From contig JAHBWU010000014.1 in the NCBI GenBank assembly GCA_019636835.1, forward strand, positions 1 to 57,351: a stretch of 57,351 bases of DNA, read 5' to 3'. Below the pieces are notes generated by a model. It was not told where the DNA came from, did no database searches, and worked only from the letters and a program-made list of their open reading frames with translations. This DNA comes from Nitrospira sp. Its GTDB lineage: Bacteria; Nitrospirota; Nitrospiria; Nitrospirales; Nitrospiraceae. Positions 41,417 to 49,386 of this stretch are shown here, piece after piece. Position 1 is the stretch's first letter, and each line of letters starts with the position of its first letter. The translations under genes were made by a program, and so were the position numbers.

Positions 41417-43255
41417 ATGCCACCAATCATGTTGCTCAGTTGCGAGTCCCTTGGGAAAAGCTATGGAGTAAAGCCGTTATTTACCGACCTGTCGCTTGGA
41501 CTCTGCGAAGGGGATCACGTCGGACTCATTGGTCCCAACGGTTCGGGAAAATCGACGTTGCTCAAAATCCTGGCCGGTCTGGAGAATCCTGATTCCGGTA
41601 CCAGATCGGTGCGACGGCAGCTCCGTATCGGCTATGTCCCGCAAGAACCCTTGTTTGCTGAGCAACACTCGGTCGAAGATGCGCTGTCCCAGGTCATTCT
41701 GGACGAGGGATTAGACCCACATGAGCAGGGAGCACGTCTTGCCAAAGCTCTCAGCCTCGGCGGGTTTGTTCGCTCAGACCAATCCGTCTCGACGCTGTCG
41801 GGTGGATGGAAGAAGCGGCTGGCGATCGCTCGATCACTGATGTTGGAGCCGGACGTGCTGCTCATGGATGAGCCGACCAACCATCTGGACGTCGAAGGCA
41901 TCCTCTGGCTCGAAGGGCTGTTGAAAGCCGAACCTCATGCGTTCATCGTCATCAGCCATGATCGGCGATTCTTAGAGTCGGTGACCACGCGAATCTGGGA
42001 ATTGAATCGCCGATACGCCAATGGCGTCTTTCAAGCAAACGGTCGGTACAGCGAGTTTTTGGAGCAGCGCGATGCGGCATTACAGGCGCAGGTCGACTAT
42101 CAGGCCTCGCTCGCCAATCGAGTGCGGCGGGAAGTGGAGTGGCTGAGACGCGGACCGAAAGCCCGCACGACCAAAGCCAAGGCCAGGATCGATCAGGCCG
42201 GTCGGTTGATTGACGAGCTAAACGATATGGAGTCGCGGCAGGGGAATGCATCGGCCGGGATCGACTTCACAGCCTCTGGACGAAGATCCAAGCAGGTACT
42301 GGTCGCAAAAGGGGTTGAGAAATCTCTGGGCGGGAAGCTGATTGTATCGGGCGTAGATATGTTGTTAGGTCCAGGGGAGCGGATTGGCCTTCTTGGCCCC
42401 AACGGTGGAGGCAAAACAACATTCCTCAAACTCTTAGCCGGCACAGTAGAACCGGATAGCGGCACCATCACTCGTGCCGATCGACTACGCGTAGTGACCT
42501 TCGAGCAACACCGCGAGTCGTTGGACCAGCAGGCCACGTTGCGACGCACCCTTGCCCCAGCCGGTGGTGATGCCGTCGTCTACCAGGAACGGTCCGTTCA
42601 TTTGGTCTCATGGGCCAAGCGCTTCCTCTTCAAGCCGGAACAGCTGGATCTCCCGGTCTCGCGCTTATCAGGCGGCGAGCAGGCAAGGTTGCTGATCGCG
42701 CAGCTTATGCTTCAGCCGGCTGATCTCTTGATTCTCGACGAGCCGACCAACGATTTGGATATTCCGACGCTCGATGTGCTGGAAGACAGCCTGCTGGAGT
42801 TTACCGGCGCACTTGTCTTGGTGACACACGACCGGTGGCTCTTAGACCGCATCTCCACCAGGCTCCTGGCGCTCGATGGGATGGGCCACACCGAGTGGTT
42901 TGCCGACTATGCCCAATGGGAAGCGGCGCAAGCAAGAAAAGCGACGGAAGAACGAAAACCTCAGATTTCAAAGGAGAGCGCCACGCTGGCTGGGCCATCC
43001 AAACGGAAAGGCTTGTCATACAAAGACCAAAAGGAATGGGACCAGATCGAAGCCAAAATTCTCGAAGCCGAGGAGGCCGTTGCGACTTGCCAAGTCGCGG
43101 CAACTGATCCGGCTATTGCCTCATCCGCTACCGATTTACAAGAGCGGTACGCCTCACTTCATGCTGCCCAGACGGAAGTCGAACGTCTCTACGCACGCTG
43201 GGCCGAATTAGACGAGAAACGTGCCCAAGCGACCGGCAGTAGTATGCAGTCGTGA
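41417..43255 (+). CDS. uup: ABC-F family ATPase, Uup-like
   Basis: Soluble ATPase with two ABC domains and no TM segments; 612 residues. Domain 1 has GPNGSGKST, LSGGWKKRLAIA and LLMDEPTNHLD; domain 2 has GPNGGGKTT, LSGGEQARLLIA and LILDEPTNDLD. The linker between them and the C-terminal coiled coil (about residues 540-605) fit Uup/EttA-type ribosome-associated factors. ATG 41417 is chosen (MPPIMLLSCESLGKSYG); 41429 is an alternative. The exact subfamily is uncertain. Confidence 0.88.
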   Translation: MPPIMLLSCESLGKSYGVKPLFTDLSLGLCEGDHVGLIGPNGSGKSTLLKILAGLENPDSGTRSVRRQLRIGYVPQEPLFAEQHSVEDALSQVILDEGLDPHEQGARLAKALSLGGFVRSDQSVSTLSGGWKKRLAIARSLMLEPDVLLMDEPTNHLDVEGILWLEGLLKAEPHAFIVISHDRRFLESVTTRIWELNRRYANGVFQANGRYSEFLEQRDAALQAQVDYQASLANRVRREVEWLRRGPKARTTKAKARIDQAGRLIDELNDMESRQGNASAGIDFTASGRRSKQVLVAKGVEKSLGGKLIVSGVDMLLGPGERIGLLGPNGGGKTTFLKLLAGTVEPDSGTITRADRLRVVTFEQHRESLDQQATLRRTLAPAGGDAVVYQERSVHLVSWAKRFLFKPEQLDLPVSRLSGGEQARLLIAQLMLQPADLLILDEPTNDLDIPTLDVLEDSLLEFTGALVLVTHDRWLLDRISTRLLALDGMGHTEWFADYAQWEAAQARKATEERKPQISKESATLAGPSKRKGLSYKDQKEWDQIEAKILEAEEAVATCQVAATDPAIASSATDLQERYASLHAAQTEVERLYARWAELDEKRAQATGSSMQS

Positions 43256-43620
43256 AATTCAAGCAGATTCAGGAGAAGTCCGACCACGTGCATTGGAAGT
43301 CGGACAATTACTGATCCGACCATGAAAGAGTGCGAAATTTGTCAGTAAGAACATCCCGAAAAGCAGCTGTTTATGTGCTTTTCAAGAAATTAAGGTACGC
43401 ACTATTTAGCGTTCGCCTCAGTAAAACATTCCCGACCCATTATTTTGCGTCTGAGGAGCAGATATCATCCTATTTCCGATCTGTCCGCCAACTGCGCATG
43501 TTCGGTAGACGGGAGCAGGCGGTGTGGTAGGAGCATAACGAACCTGCGTCGGATACTGTTGTACCGCAACAAACGAAGACTCAGGACTTAGTCCGAACAT
43601 TCGGCTAAGCCATGCGCGAT
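43256..43620. other. 365-bp intergenic region after the ABC-F gene
   Basis: A 7-bp inverted repeat (GTCCGAC 43278-43284, GTCGGAC 43299-43305) just after the stop may be a weak terminator without a T-run. Short open frames on both strands show no recognisable family or translation signals. Nothing else is supported. Confidence 0.4.
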
Positions 43621-44286
43621 CTAGCTTCGTCGCCACATAACTGTTCCAAGGATTAGCAGCCATAGCAGAAGGAGGGAACTTGCCGACATCATGAGGCTCA
43701 TTGCCAGCTGCGAGAACCCGCCGAAAGCCATCACAATGCCGGAAAGGGCAACGGGCAGACTTCCACCAATCGCGAGTCCGCCCAGCCACGCTGGGTAGGT
43801 GCGATCCACGAGCAATGCTATTCCGCAGACCGTGACCGTGAGGCCGAATACTAGAGACGAGAAGCTTGCCAGGCCGATCTCAACTTGGCGGACTGCAAAA
43901 GCGGCGTAAAAAAGCTCCTCCTTCTGTATGGCAGGAGCGGCTGCCCATGAGTCAACCATAACCTTCAGCGTCACTCCATCAACTGCCTGCAGCACTGCTG
44001 CCACCGCCAGACTGACGATCGATCCTCCTTTGGCAATCTGTGTCCAGCCACGCGCCTGTTCCATCTGGTGCATCAACAAGAGTAGGGCTACCACGATCAA
44101 AACAATTCCCATGAACTGAGTCAGATGGCTGACGCCCCAGAGCTGATCCGCTGCATATTCAGTAAAGGCTGCAACTGGCTCGTTCGGGTCAGCTTCCGCA
44201 GGGTGTAGGAATGTCCCGACAAAAAGCAGAAGGCTTCCTCCGATCGCACAGATACCACCGACTCTGCTCTCGTGGGCGTTGGACAT
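43621..44286 (-). CDS. Multi-pass membrane protein of unknown function
   Basis: 221 residues, about six hydrophobic segments: near residues 10-28, 55-72, 90-105, 135-160, 165-185 and 195-217. There are no catalytic motifs; the loops are short and uncharged. The distribution resembles DUF4386-like or other small unassigned membrane proteins, but I do not recognise the family. It stands alone, leftward, in the accessory region. Confidence 0.7.
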   Translation of the reverse strand: MSNAHESRVGGICAIGGSLLLFVGTFLHPAEADPNEPVAAFTEYAADQLWGVSHLTQFMGIVLIVVALLLLMHQMEQARGWTQIAKGGSIVSLAVAAVLQAVDGVTLKVMVDSWAAAPAIQKEELFYAAFAVRQVEIGLASFSSLVFGLTVTVCGIALLVDRTYPAWLGGLAIGGSLPVALSGIVMAFGGFSQLAMSLMMSASSLLLLWLLILGTVMWRRS

Positions 44287-44429
44287 GTTTGAGGAAGGCT
44301 ATCGATCGACGAGTAAAGAGTCAACGGAGGCAATTCAAGACAGACAAAGCGACAAATTCAGGATCAGTTCTTGTTCTGTGCCTTACAATGACCGAGGCAA
44401 GAGTCGATCAGCCCACCGCGCATCGCATT

Positions 44430-44640
44430 TTAGGGGGCAAGCCTGCTACAGCTTGATCGTATAATGTATGCTTCAGCCGCGCCGATGATCGACAAATATT
44501 TCTTGGCACTCATGTCACCTGCGAAACCGTTGGGCCCTTCGTCCAGCATGCGACGAAGCGTTTGCAACTGGCGGTCATTGAGCAGATCTTTCATCGCAAT
44601 AGGCTCAACAAGGCGGGCCGTCCGAGCCCCGGTGAGAGTG
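44430..44640 (-). pseudogene. Probable C-terminal remnant of a Fic-family protein
   Basis: Read leftward, this stretch translates as KDTLTGARTARLVEPIAMKD followed by LLNDRQLQTLRRMLDEGPNG and FAGDMSAKKYLSI. The segment RQ-x6-RMLDEGPNGFAGDM-x2-KKY matches the C-terminal wHTH segment found after the catalytic domain in many Fic/DUF4172 proteins. The frame is closed upstream by a TGA near 44640, and downstream similarity stops after KYLSI before TAA near 44432. No Fic catalytic HPFxxGNGR motif is present. It is best read as a decayed fragment. Assignment is from memory of the family pattern, so confidence is moderate. Confidence 0.45.
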
Positions 44641-44716
44641 TCTTTTCAGACAAGGCTTGTCAATGCGGCCATTGCCATCTCCTCGGAAAGCGATGCTGCA
44701 ATTGTGTCTGCAGGTT

Positions 44717-44743
44717 GAGCCGAATTGATTGCATATTCGGCTC
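44717..44743. repeat. 9-bp inverted repeat upstream of the HDOD gene
   Basis: GAGCCGAAT (44717-44725) and ATTCGGCTC (44735-44743), a perfect match with a 9-nt loop and no T-run. It lies 143 bp before the HDOD gene and could be an operator or an old terminator. The rest of the 44287-44885 gap, apart from the Fic remnant, shows nothing recognisable. Confidence 0.4.
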
Positions 44744-44885
44744 ATGAGCCTACAATAGACTCTCGGCACCTTTGATTCTGCTTGATCACATGGGATCTCT
44801 CTCTTCCGCCCGTTTCCTCTATGGTCCTGATCATTCGTAACCGATAAAGAAGGCAGAAGCCGGTCACAACTGAAAGGATTCCACC

Positions 44886-45743
44886 ATGCCATCGGCAAGC
44901 GAACTGGTCCAGTCCTGCACGACCGTCTTCACGTTGCCGGAGATTTACTTCCGCGTGCGGGAAGTGGTGGACAACCCCGATTCAACCATGGACGACCTTG
45001 CCGACGTCCTCAAGCTGGATCCAGCCATCTCGGCCAGACTTCTCCGCATCGTCAACAGCCCGCTCTATGAGTTTCCCAAACAGATCGACACCGTCACTCG
45101 CGCCGTCAACATCGTCGGTATGCAAGCCATCAACGATCTCGTCACCGCCACGACTGTCGGACGGACCTTTGCTGGGATGCCGATTCAACTGATGGATGTC
45201 CCCAAGTTCTGGCGCAAAAGTGTGCTCTGCGCCTTGCTCGCCGGCAAGATCGCGAAGTCCTGTGGCATCAACGACAGCGAGCGGTTTTTCATTGAAGGTC
45301 TGCTGCGCGACATCGGCCACTTTGTCCTCTACCAGACCATTCCGCAGCGCGCCCAATCCGCTCTCATCGAGGCAGGGTATCTCGAAACCTCCTTGGCCGA
45401 GGTGGAGCAGTCCAACATTGGGTGCGACTTCGCGGAAGTGGGCGCCGAACTCATTCGATCTTGGGGCATGCCCGTGCAGATTGAACAGGCTATTCGCTGC
45501 CAACTGAGCCCAAACGATGCTGGTGAATTCATCATCCATGCGTCCATCGTCCATCTGGCCGGCGTCATCGCTGACTACGAAGAACTCGAGCCGAGTCGGC
45601 GACCTGCCGCATTGCCGCTCAACCCCCATGCCGTCACCGCCACACGGTTTGTGCCGGCCGACTTACCGGCACTGCTCTCGGAGGCTTGTGCCCAGCTGCA
45701 AGATACCTTGGCGGTTATCCAGCCTCGCGCCATGGCCGCCTAG
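44886..45743 (+). CDS. HDOD-domain signalling protein
   Basis: 285 residues, nearly all a single HDOD domain (about 10-220). Typical segments are LPEIYFRVREVVDNPDSTMD, LKLDPAISARLLRIVNSPLY and EGLLRDIGHFVLY; the usual HD-type His-Asp is not complete here, as is normal for HDOD. Such proteins act in motility or stress signalling without known hydrolase activity. No adjacent receiver or GGDEF gene is present to indicate an input. Confidence 0.88.
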   Translation: MPSASELVQSCTTVFTLPEIYFRVREVVDNPDSTMDDLADVLKLDPAISARLLRIVNSPLYEFPKQIDTVTRAVNIVGMQAINDLVTATTVGRTFAGMPIQLMDVPKFWRKSVLCALLAGKIAKSCGINDSERFFIEGLLRDIGHFVLYQTIPQRAQSALIEAGYLETSLAEVEQSNIGCDFAEVGAELIRSWGMPVQIEQAIRCQLSPNDAGEFIIHASIVHLAGVIADYEELEPSRRPAALPLNPHAVTATRFVPADLPALLSEACAQLQDTLAVIQPRAMAA

Positions 45744-46105
45744 TTTTTCAGAAAATTGCCAGGCCATGAAATAGGCTCCGACCGCTCGATGTGTGTTTTT
45801 CACCGACTTTGGTGAATGCACAGCATTTTCCGATTGAGCAGGCGTGCTATTCGATGGGGAGACTCAATACTGTGGGGCACCACCTGTTAGGTTATCGCAC
45901 AGCTGCTGTTTCAGGACATAGGCTGGATGAATACGTTGTGGACCGAAATGTGGATGTCAACTACATCGGTATCCAGCTTTTGCTGGTATCTACAGCGACA
46001 GCTCTGCTTGGGCGGATGATAGAGAATGAAACCCTATTACCCAAAGCGAACCCGGCGAATAGCGCTGTTACGAGCTGAAGACCTTACGATGGAGGAATGC
46101 CCGCC
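45744..46105. other. 362-bp intergenic region between convergent genes
   Basis: Lies between the rightward HDOD gene and the leftward kelch gene. There is a short T-run right after the HDOD stop but no strong hairpin. Short open frames lack recognisable features. I see nothing that can be called. Confidence 0.4.
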
Positions 46106-48349
46106 TTATTGCCCTTCTTCTACATCGGATAAGGGAAGCGGCCTCATGAATGTTGGGGCTCCTCCTACATTGACAAAATCGGGGAATAGAGAGCCCCCGA
46201 ACATGTACACCTTTCCTCCTACTTCAGCAGTGGTTGTAGAATGTCTCGGAACTGGAACAGAGACTTGGGTCGTCCAAATATTGGAAGCAGGATCGTATTC
46301 TTGTACGGTATCGTGGACGTCTGAGGCACTATAGCCCCCAATCGCATACAGCTTGTTCTTCGTGGGAACCGCAACAAGCCTCATTTGGGTGGGAGTTTGT
46401 GGAGGGGATGGTCGAATGACCCATGTGTTGGTGGCGGGAGTATACTCTGCAAATGAACCAGATGTGAGCGTATACAGCTTTCCACCCAATGATGCCACGG
46501 TGTACTGGGCATTGCCGAAGGGGACCGGCGATTTGGTGGTATCCCACGTATTCGTCATTGGATCGTACTCAAACGTCGAGGAAATCGGCGGAGCGCCGCC
46601 GTTGTTGAACACGGTGATATAGATCTTGCCGTTAACAGCCGTGCCTGCGATAAAGCGATTGCCGAGGATGGGGTTCACAGAATTCCCGGCCGGCATTGGA
46701 GCCTTGGAGGTCCAGGTATTGGTCGACGGGTCAAACTCCTCTGTGGCGTAAGAGTATGTCACCTGGCTGATTTCAACGTAATTCATCCCTCCGATTGCAT
46801 AGATTTTGTCGTTTACCGTTGCTACAACTGGCGAGCGGCGCGCGGTGGGCATGTTTGCCTTAGGCGTCCACGTATCGGTAGCCGGATCGTATTCTTCAGT
46901 TGTCGTCAGTGCGCTTCCTGAAAATCCTCCGACGACATAGATTTTGCCGTTCACAACCGCAGCACCGGCTTCAAGGCGGGGTGTCGGCATCGATGCTCTC
47001 GTGCGCCAGAGGAGGCCTGGTGGGGCTGTTGGAGTCGCGGAAGAGCCGAATGACTCTTCGCTTTCTCGATCAGCATCGGTTGCGGTCACGAAGAAGTAAT
47101 AAGTTTTGCCATTGGTCAACCCTGTGATCGTATGGGGAGATGTTACACCGACAAGCTTTGCCCCATCAGGTAAGCCGGCATAGTTGCTCCGATCAAGGTT
47201 GGTGTCCGAGGCCATGTAGAGGTTGTAGGATGTTGCTCCAGCAACAGGATTCCAGCGGACGGTTACTTGACCATTGCCGGTCGTGACTGCGTCTCCTGTG
47301 GGAACTTGAAGGACGGATCCAGGAAGCGGAAGCGAGCCTTCTTCTACAGTGTTAAGAGGAGAAGGTAAGGTCTCGCTGATGTTTGATGACCCACCAATCG
47401 CGTAAAGCCTGCCGAGCGCCTCTCCGATTGCTACTGAGACGCGGGGAGAGGCCGTGGAGGCTCTCAATGCCCAGTTCTGGGTCTCAGGATCATACTCTTC
47501 CACGGTACTGACAGGAGACGAGTTCTGTCCTCCGCCGATGGAAAAGAGTTTCCCTCCAACCGACGTTAAGCCGGTGCGGAATCGGGGAGCTGAGAGTGGA
47601 GGACGGATGATCCAGCGGTCTTTTAAGGGGTCATACTCTGCAAGTTCTCCGATATCGGAAAGGGCATACACCTTGTTGTTCAGAGATGCCACGGTATACC
47701 GCGTGTAAATGAACGGGGGTTGTGTCTTACTCGTCCACACATCTGTAGTGGGATCGTACTCGAGCGCGTGCGTGATGGGCAATGATGTCCCGGTAGCGTT
47801 GCGGGCTGCGATATAGATCTTTCCGTTTGCAACGGCCCCACCGATAAAACGATTCGCGAGTACGCTGTTTACCGTTCCACCAGTCGGCATCGAGGCTTTC
47901 GAGGTCCACGTGTCAGTCGCGGGATCATATTCCTCAGTCGAATATGAATAAACCAGTGAGCCGGGATCAGATGTGAAGTTTACCCCACCGATCGCATAGA
48001 TCCTATTATTCACACTTGCGACCACGAGTTGGCGTCGAGGAGTCGGCATGTCCGCTTTTCGGGTCCAGGTATCTGTGGCCGGATCATATTCTTCTACCGT
48101 TCGGAGAACTGATCCCGAGTAACCTCCAATCGCATAGATCTTATTGTCGACTGTCGCCACGCCAAATTCCGTGCGGGGTGTCGGCATTGGGCTCTTCAGT
48201 TCCCATGTAATCGGAGGACCGGCGGGTGTCAATGGGGAACCTGACGGGACGCCTCCTTCCCCGCCACCACTTGAACAGGCAAGAAGAAATAATGGAGCAA
48301 GCAGGAATCCTGAGCGGACAAATCGCTTGAGACGTTCATCGGAGATCAT
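46106..48349 (-). CDS. Kelch-repeat lipoprotein with a central fibronectin type III domain
   Basis: 747 residues. The signal peptide ends in the lipobox FLLAC (Cys25), so it is probably an outer-membrane or surface lipoprotein. Residues about 50-340 are five to six kelch motifs (MPTPR, IYAIGG, EEYDPATDTWT). Residues about 345-440 form a fibronectin type III domain (VTVRWNPVAGATSYNLYMAS). Residues about 445-735 are a second kelch set whose repeats align one-for-one with the first half, indicating internal duplication. Each half could close a beta-propeller. Ligand unknown. Confidence 0.88.
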   Translation of the reverse strand: MISDERLKRFVRSGFLLAPLFLLACSSGGGEGGVPSGSPLTPAGPPITWELKSPMPTPRTEFGVATVDNKIYAIGGYSGSVLRTVEEYDPATDTWTRKADMPTPRRQLVVASVNNRIYAIGGVNFTSDPGSLVYSYSTEEYDPATDTWTSKASMPTGGTVNSVLANRFIGGAVANGKIYIAARNATGTSLPITHALEYDPTTDVWTSKTQPPFIYTRYTVASLNNKVYALSDIGELAEYDPLKDRWIIRPPLSAPRFRTGLTSVGGKLFSIGGGQNSSPVSTVEEYDPETQNWALRASTASPRVSVAIGEALGRLYAIGGSSNISETLPSPLNTVEEGSLPLPGSVLQVPTGDAVTTGNGQVTVRWNPVAGATSYNLYMASDTNLDRSNYAGLPDGAKLVGVTSPHTITGLTNGKTYYFFVTATDADRESEESFGSSATPTAPPGLLWRTRASMPTPRLEAGAAVVNGKIYVVGGFSGSALTTTEEYDPATDTWTPKANMPTARRSPVVATVNDKIYAIGGMNYVEISQVTYSYATEEFDPSTNTWTSKAPMPAGNSVNPILGNRFIAGTAVNGKIYITVFNNGGAPPISSTFEYDPMTNTWDTTKSPVPFGNAQYTVASLGGKLYTLTSGSFAEYTPATNTWVIRPSPPQTPTQMRLVAVPTKNKLYAIGGYSASDVHDTVQEYDPASNIWTTQVSVPVPRHSTTTAEVGGKVYMFGGSLFPDFVNVGGAPTFMRPLPLSDVEEGQ

Positions 48350-48585
48350 GAGCCGTCACCTCGTTGATCCAGGACACTATTTGGCGCGCATTCTGTGCCG
48401 ACGAAGGATATCCAGGGAAGTACTCGAAAACAGTCCCACTTTAGGGGGAGAAATCCGTACTAATTGCACCGTTGAAGAATACTGAGTTCTGTGAGAGGCA
48501 TGATTCTCGGCTGAGATCAAACAACGCAGGTCTATTCGGTAATCGCAGCGAAGTCGATTCAGCCCTAAGGCTGGCGTGGAATTGT

Positions 48586-49305
48586 CTAGGAATTCAGGAG
48601 CCGGTTCAGTTCGTCTGCCCAGATCCAGGGAGAGCCCTCGACTTCGTGTTTGCAGTAGACAAAGCAGTCTTGTCCCTGTTGAGAAGCATTCTGAAATCGT
48701 TCAGCCCATCGTCGTAGTTCTGCCTGGCCATATTTAGTTTTGCGAAGTCGAACATAGCGGAACGGAGCTGTGTCTCGGTGCTCTGCCTCATGCTCGTCCG
48801 TCTCAACCGCCGCCCATGCGACTGAAAACCGACGCAAGATCCGTTCGATTTCATCAGCCTGCCAACTCTCATGCCGAAATTCTATAGCCCATTGATGGGT
48901 CGTAGGCAGGGCTCCAAGAAACCTCTCCAGCCGTCCATCATCGCGTTTCAAATTAGGAGGCAATTGGATCAGCATCGGGCCGAGTTTCCCTGCCTTATAA
49001 AGCGGTTCGAGCCGTTGCAGCATGGCCATCAACATGGGAAGCGCTTCCGGCTTGAGGCGACGGATATGTGTAATTTCTCGGTGGGCCTTGGGTGCATAGA
49101 TGAAGTGAGGAGGAGTATCTATGCACCACGCCTGTGCGGTTTTCTCGCTGGGAAGTCGATACCATACACCAGCGAGCTCAACGGTCCGATACCTCGTGGC
49201 GTAGTAGCGAAGGAAATCGGTCGGTTTGATGTCGGGTGAATAAAAACGATCAGGTCCCTGCCATGCCTTGTATGAATAACCTGATAGGCCGATGTAACAG
49301 GCCAT
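48586..49305 (-). CDS. DUF72 (YecE-like) family protein
   Basis: 239 residues, full length for the family, predicted TIM-barrel. Family segments seen are IGLSGYSYKAWQG, FLRYYATRYRTVELAGVWYR, GPMLIQLPPNLK, WAIEFRHESW and RYVRLRKTKYG. The biochemical role is not established. It is leftward, 81 bp downstream of the AT-like glnE gene's stop, so possibly read through from it. Confidence 0.88.
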   Translation of the reverse strand: MACYIGLSGYSYKAWQGPDRFYSPDIKPTDFLRYYATRYRTVELAGVWYRLPSEKTAQAWCIDTPPHFIYAPKAHREITHIRRLKPEALPMLMAMLQRLEPLYKAGKLGPMLIQLPPNLKRDDGRLERFLGALPTTHQWAIEFRHESWQADEIERILRRFSVAWAAVETDEHEAEHRDTAPFRYVRLRKTKYGQAELRRWAERFQNASQQGQDCFVYCKHEVEGSPWIWADELNRLLNS

Positions 49306-49386
49306 AACGTAAATCCTTAAACGATAAGGCTACCGCTACTAGGCTGAACCTTTGCACAACAGCGTCTCTTCATCCTTTAGCCGCAG

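Noticed and set aside
43330..43530. 66-residue open frame after the ABC-F gene
   Set aside because: No Shine-Dalgarno, no recognisable family, and basic composition typical of chance frames.
43418..43789. Leftward Pro/Gln-rich frame overlapping the membrane protein gene
   Set aside because: Its 5' half is out of frame inside the membrane protein gene and no start signal supports the rest.
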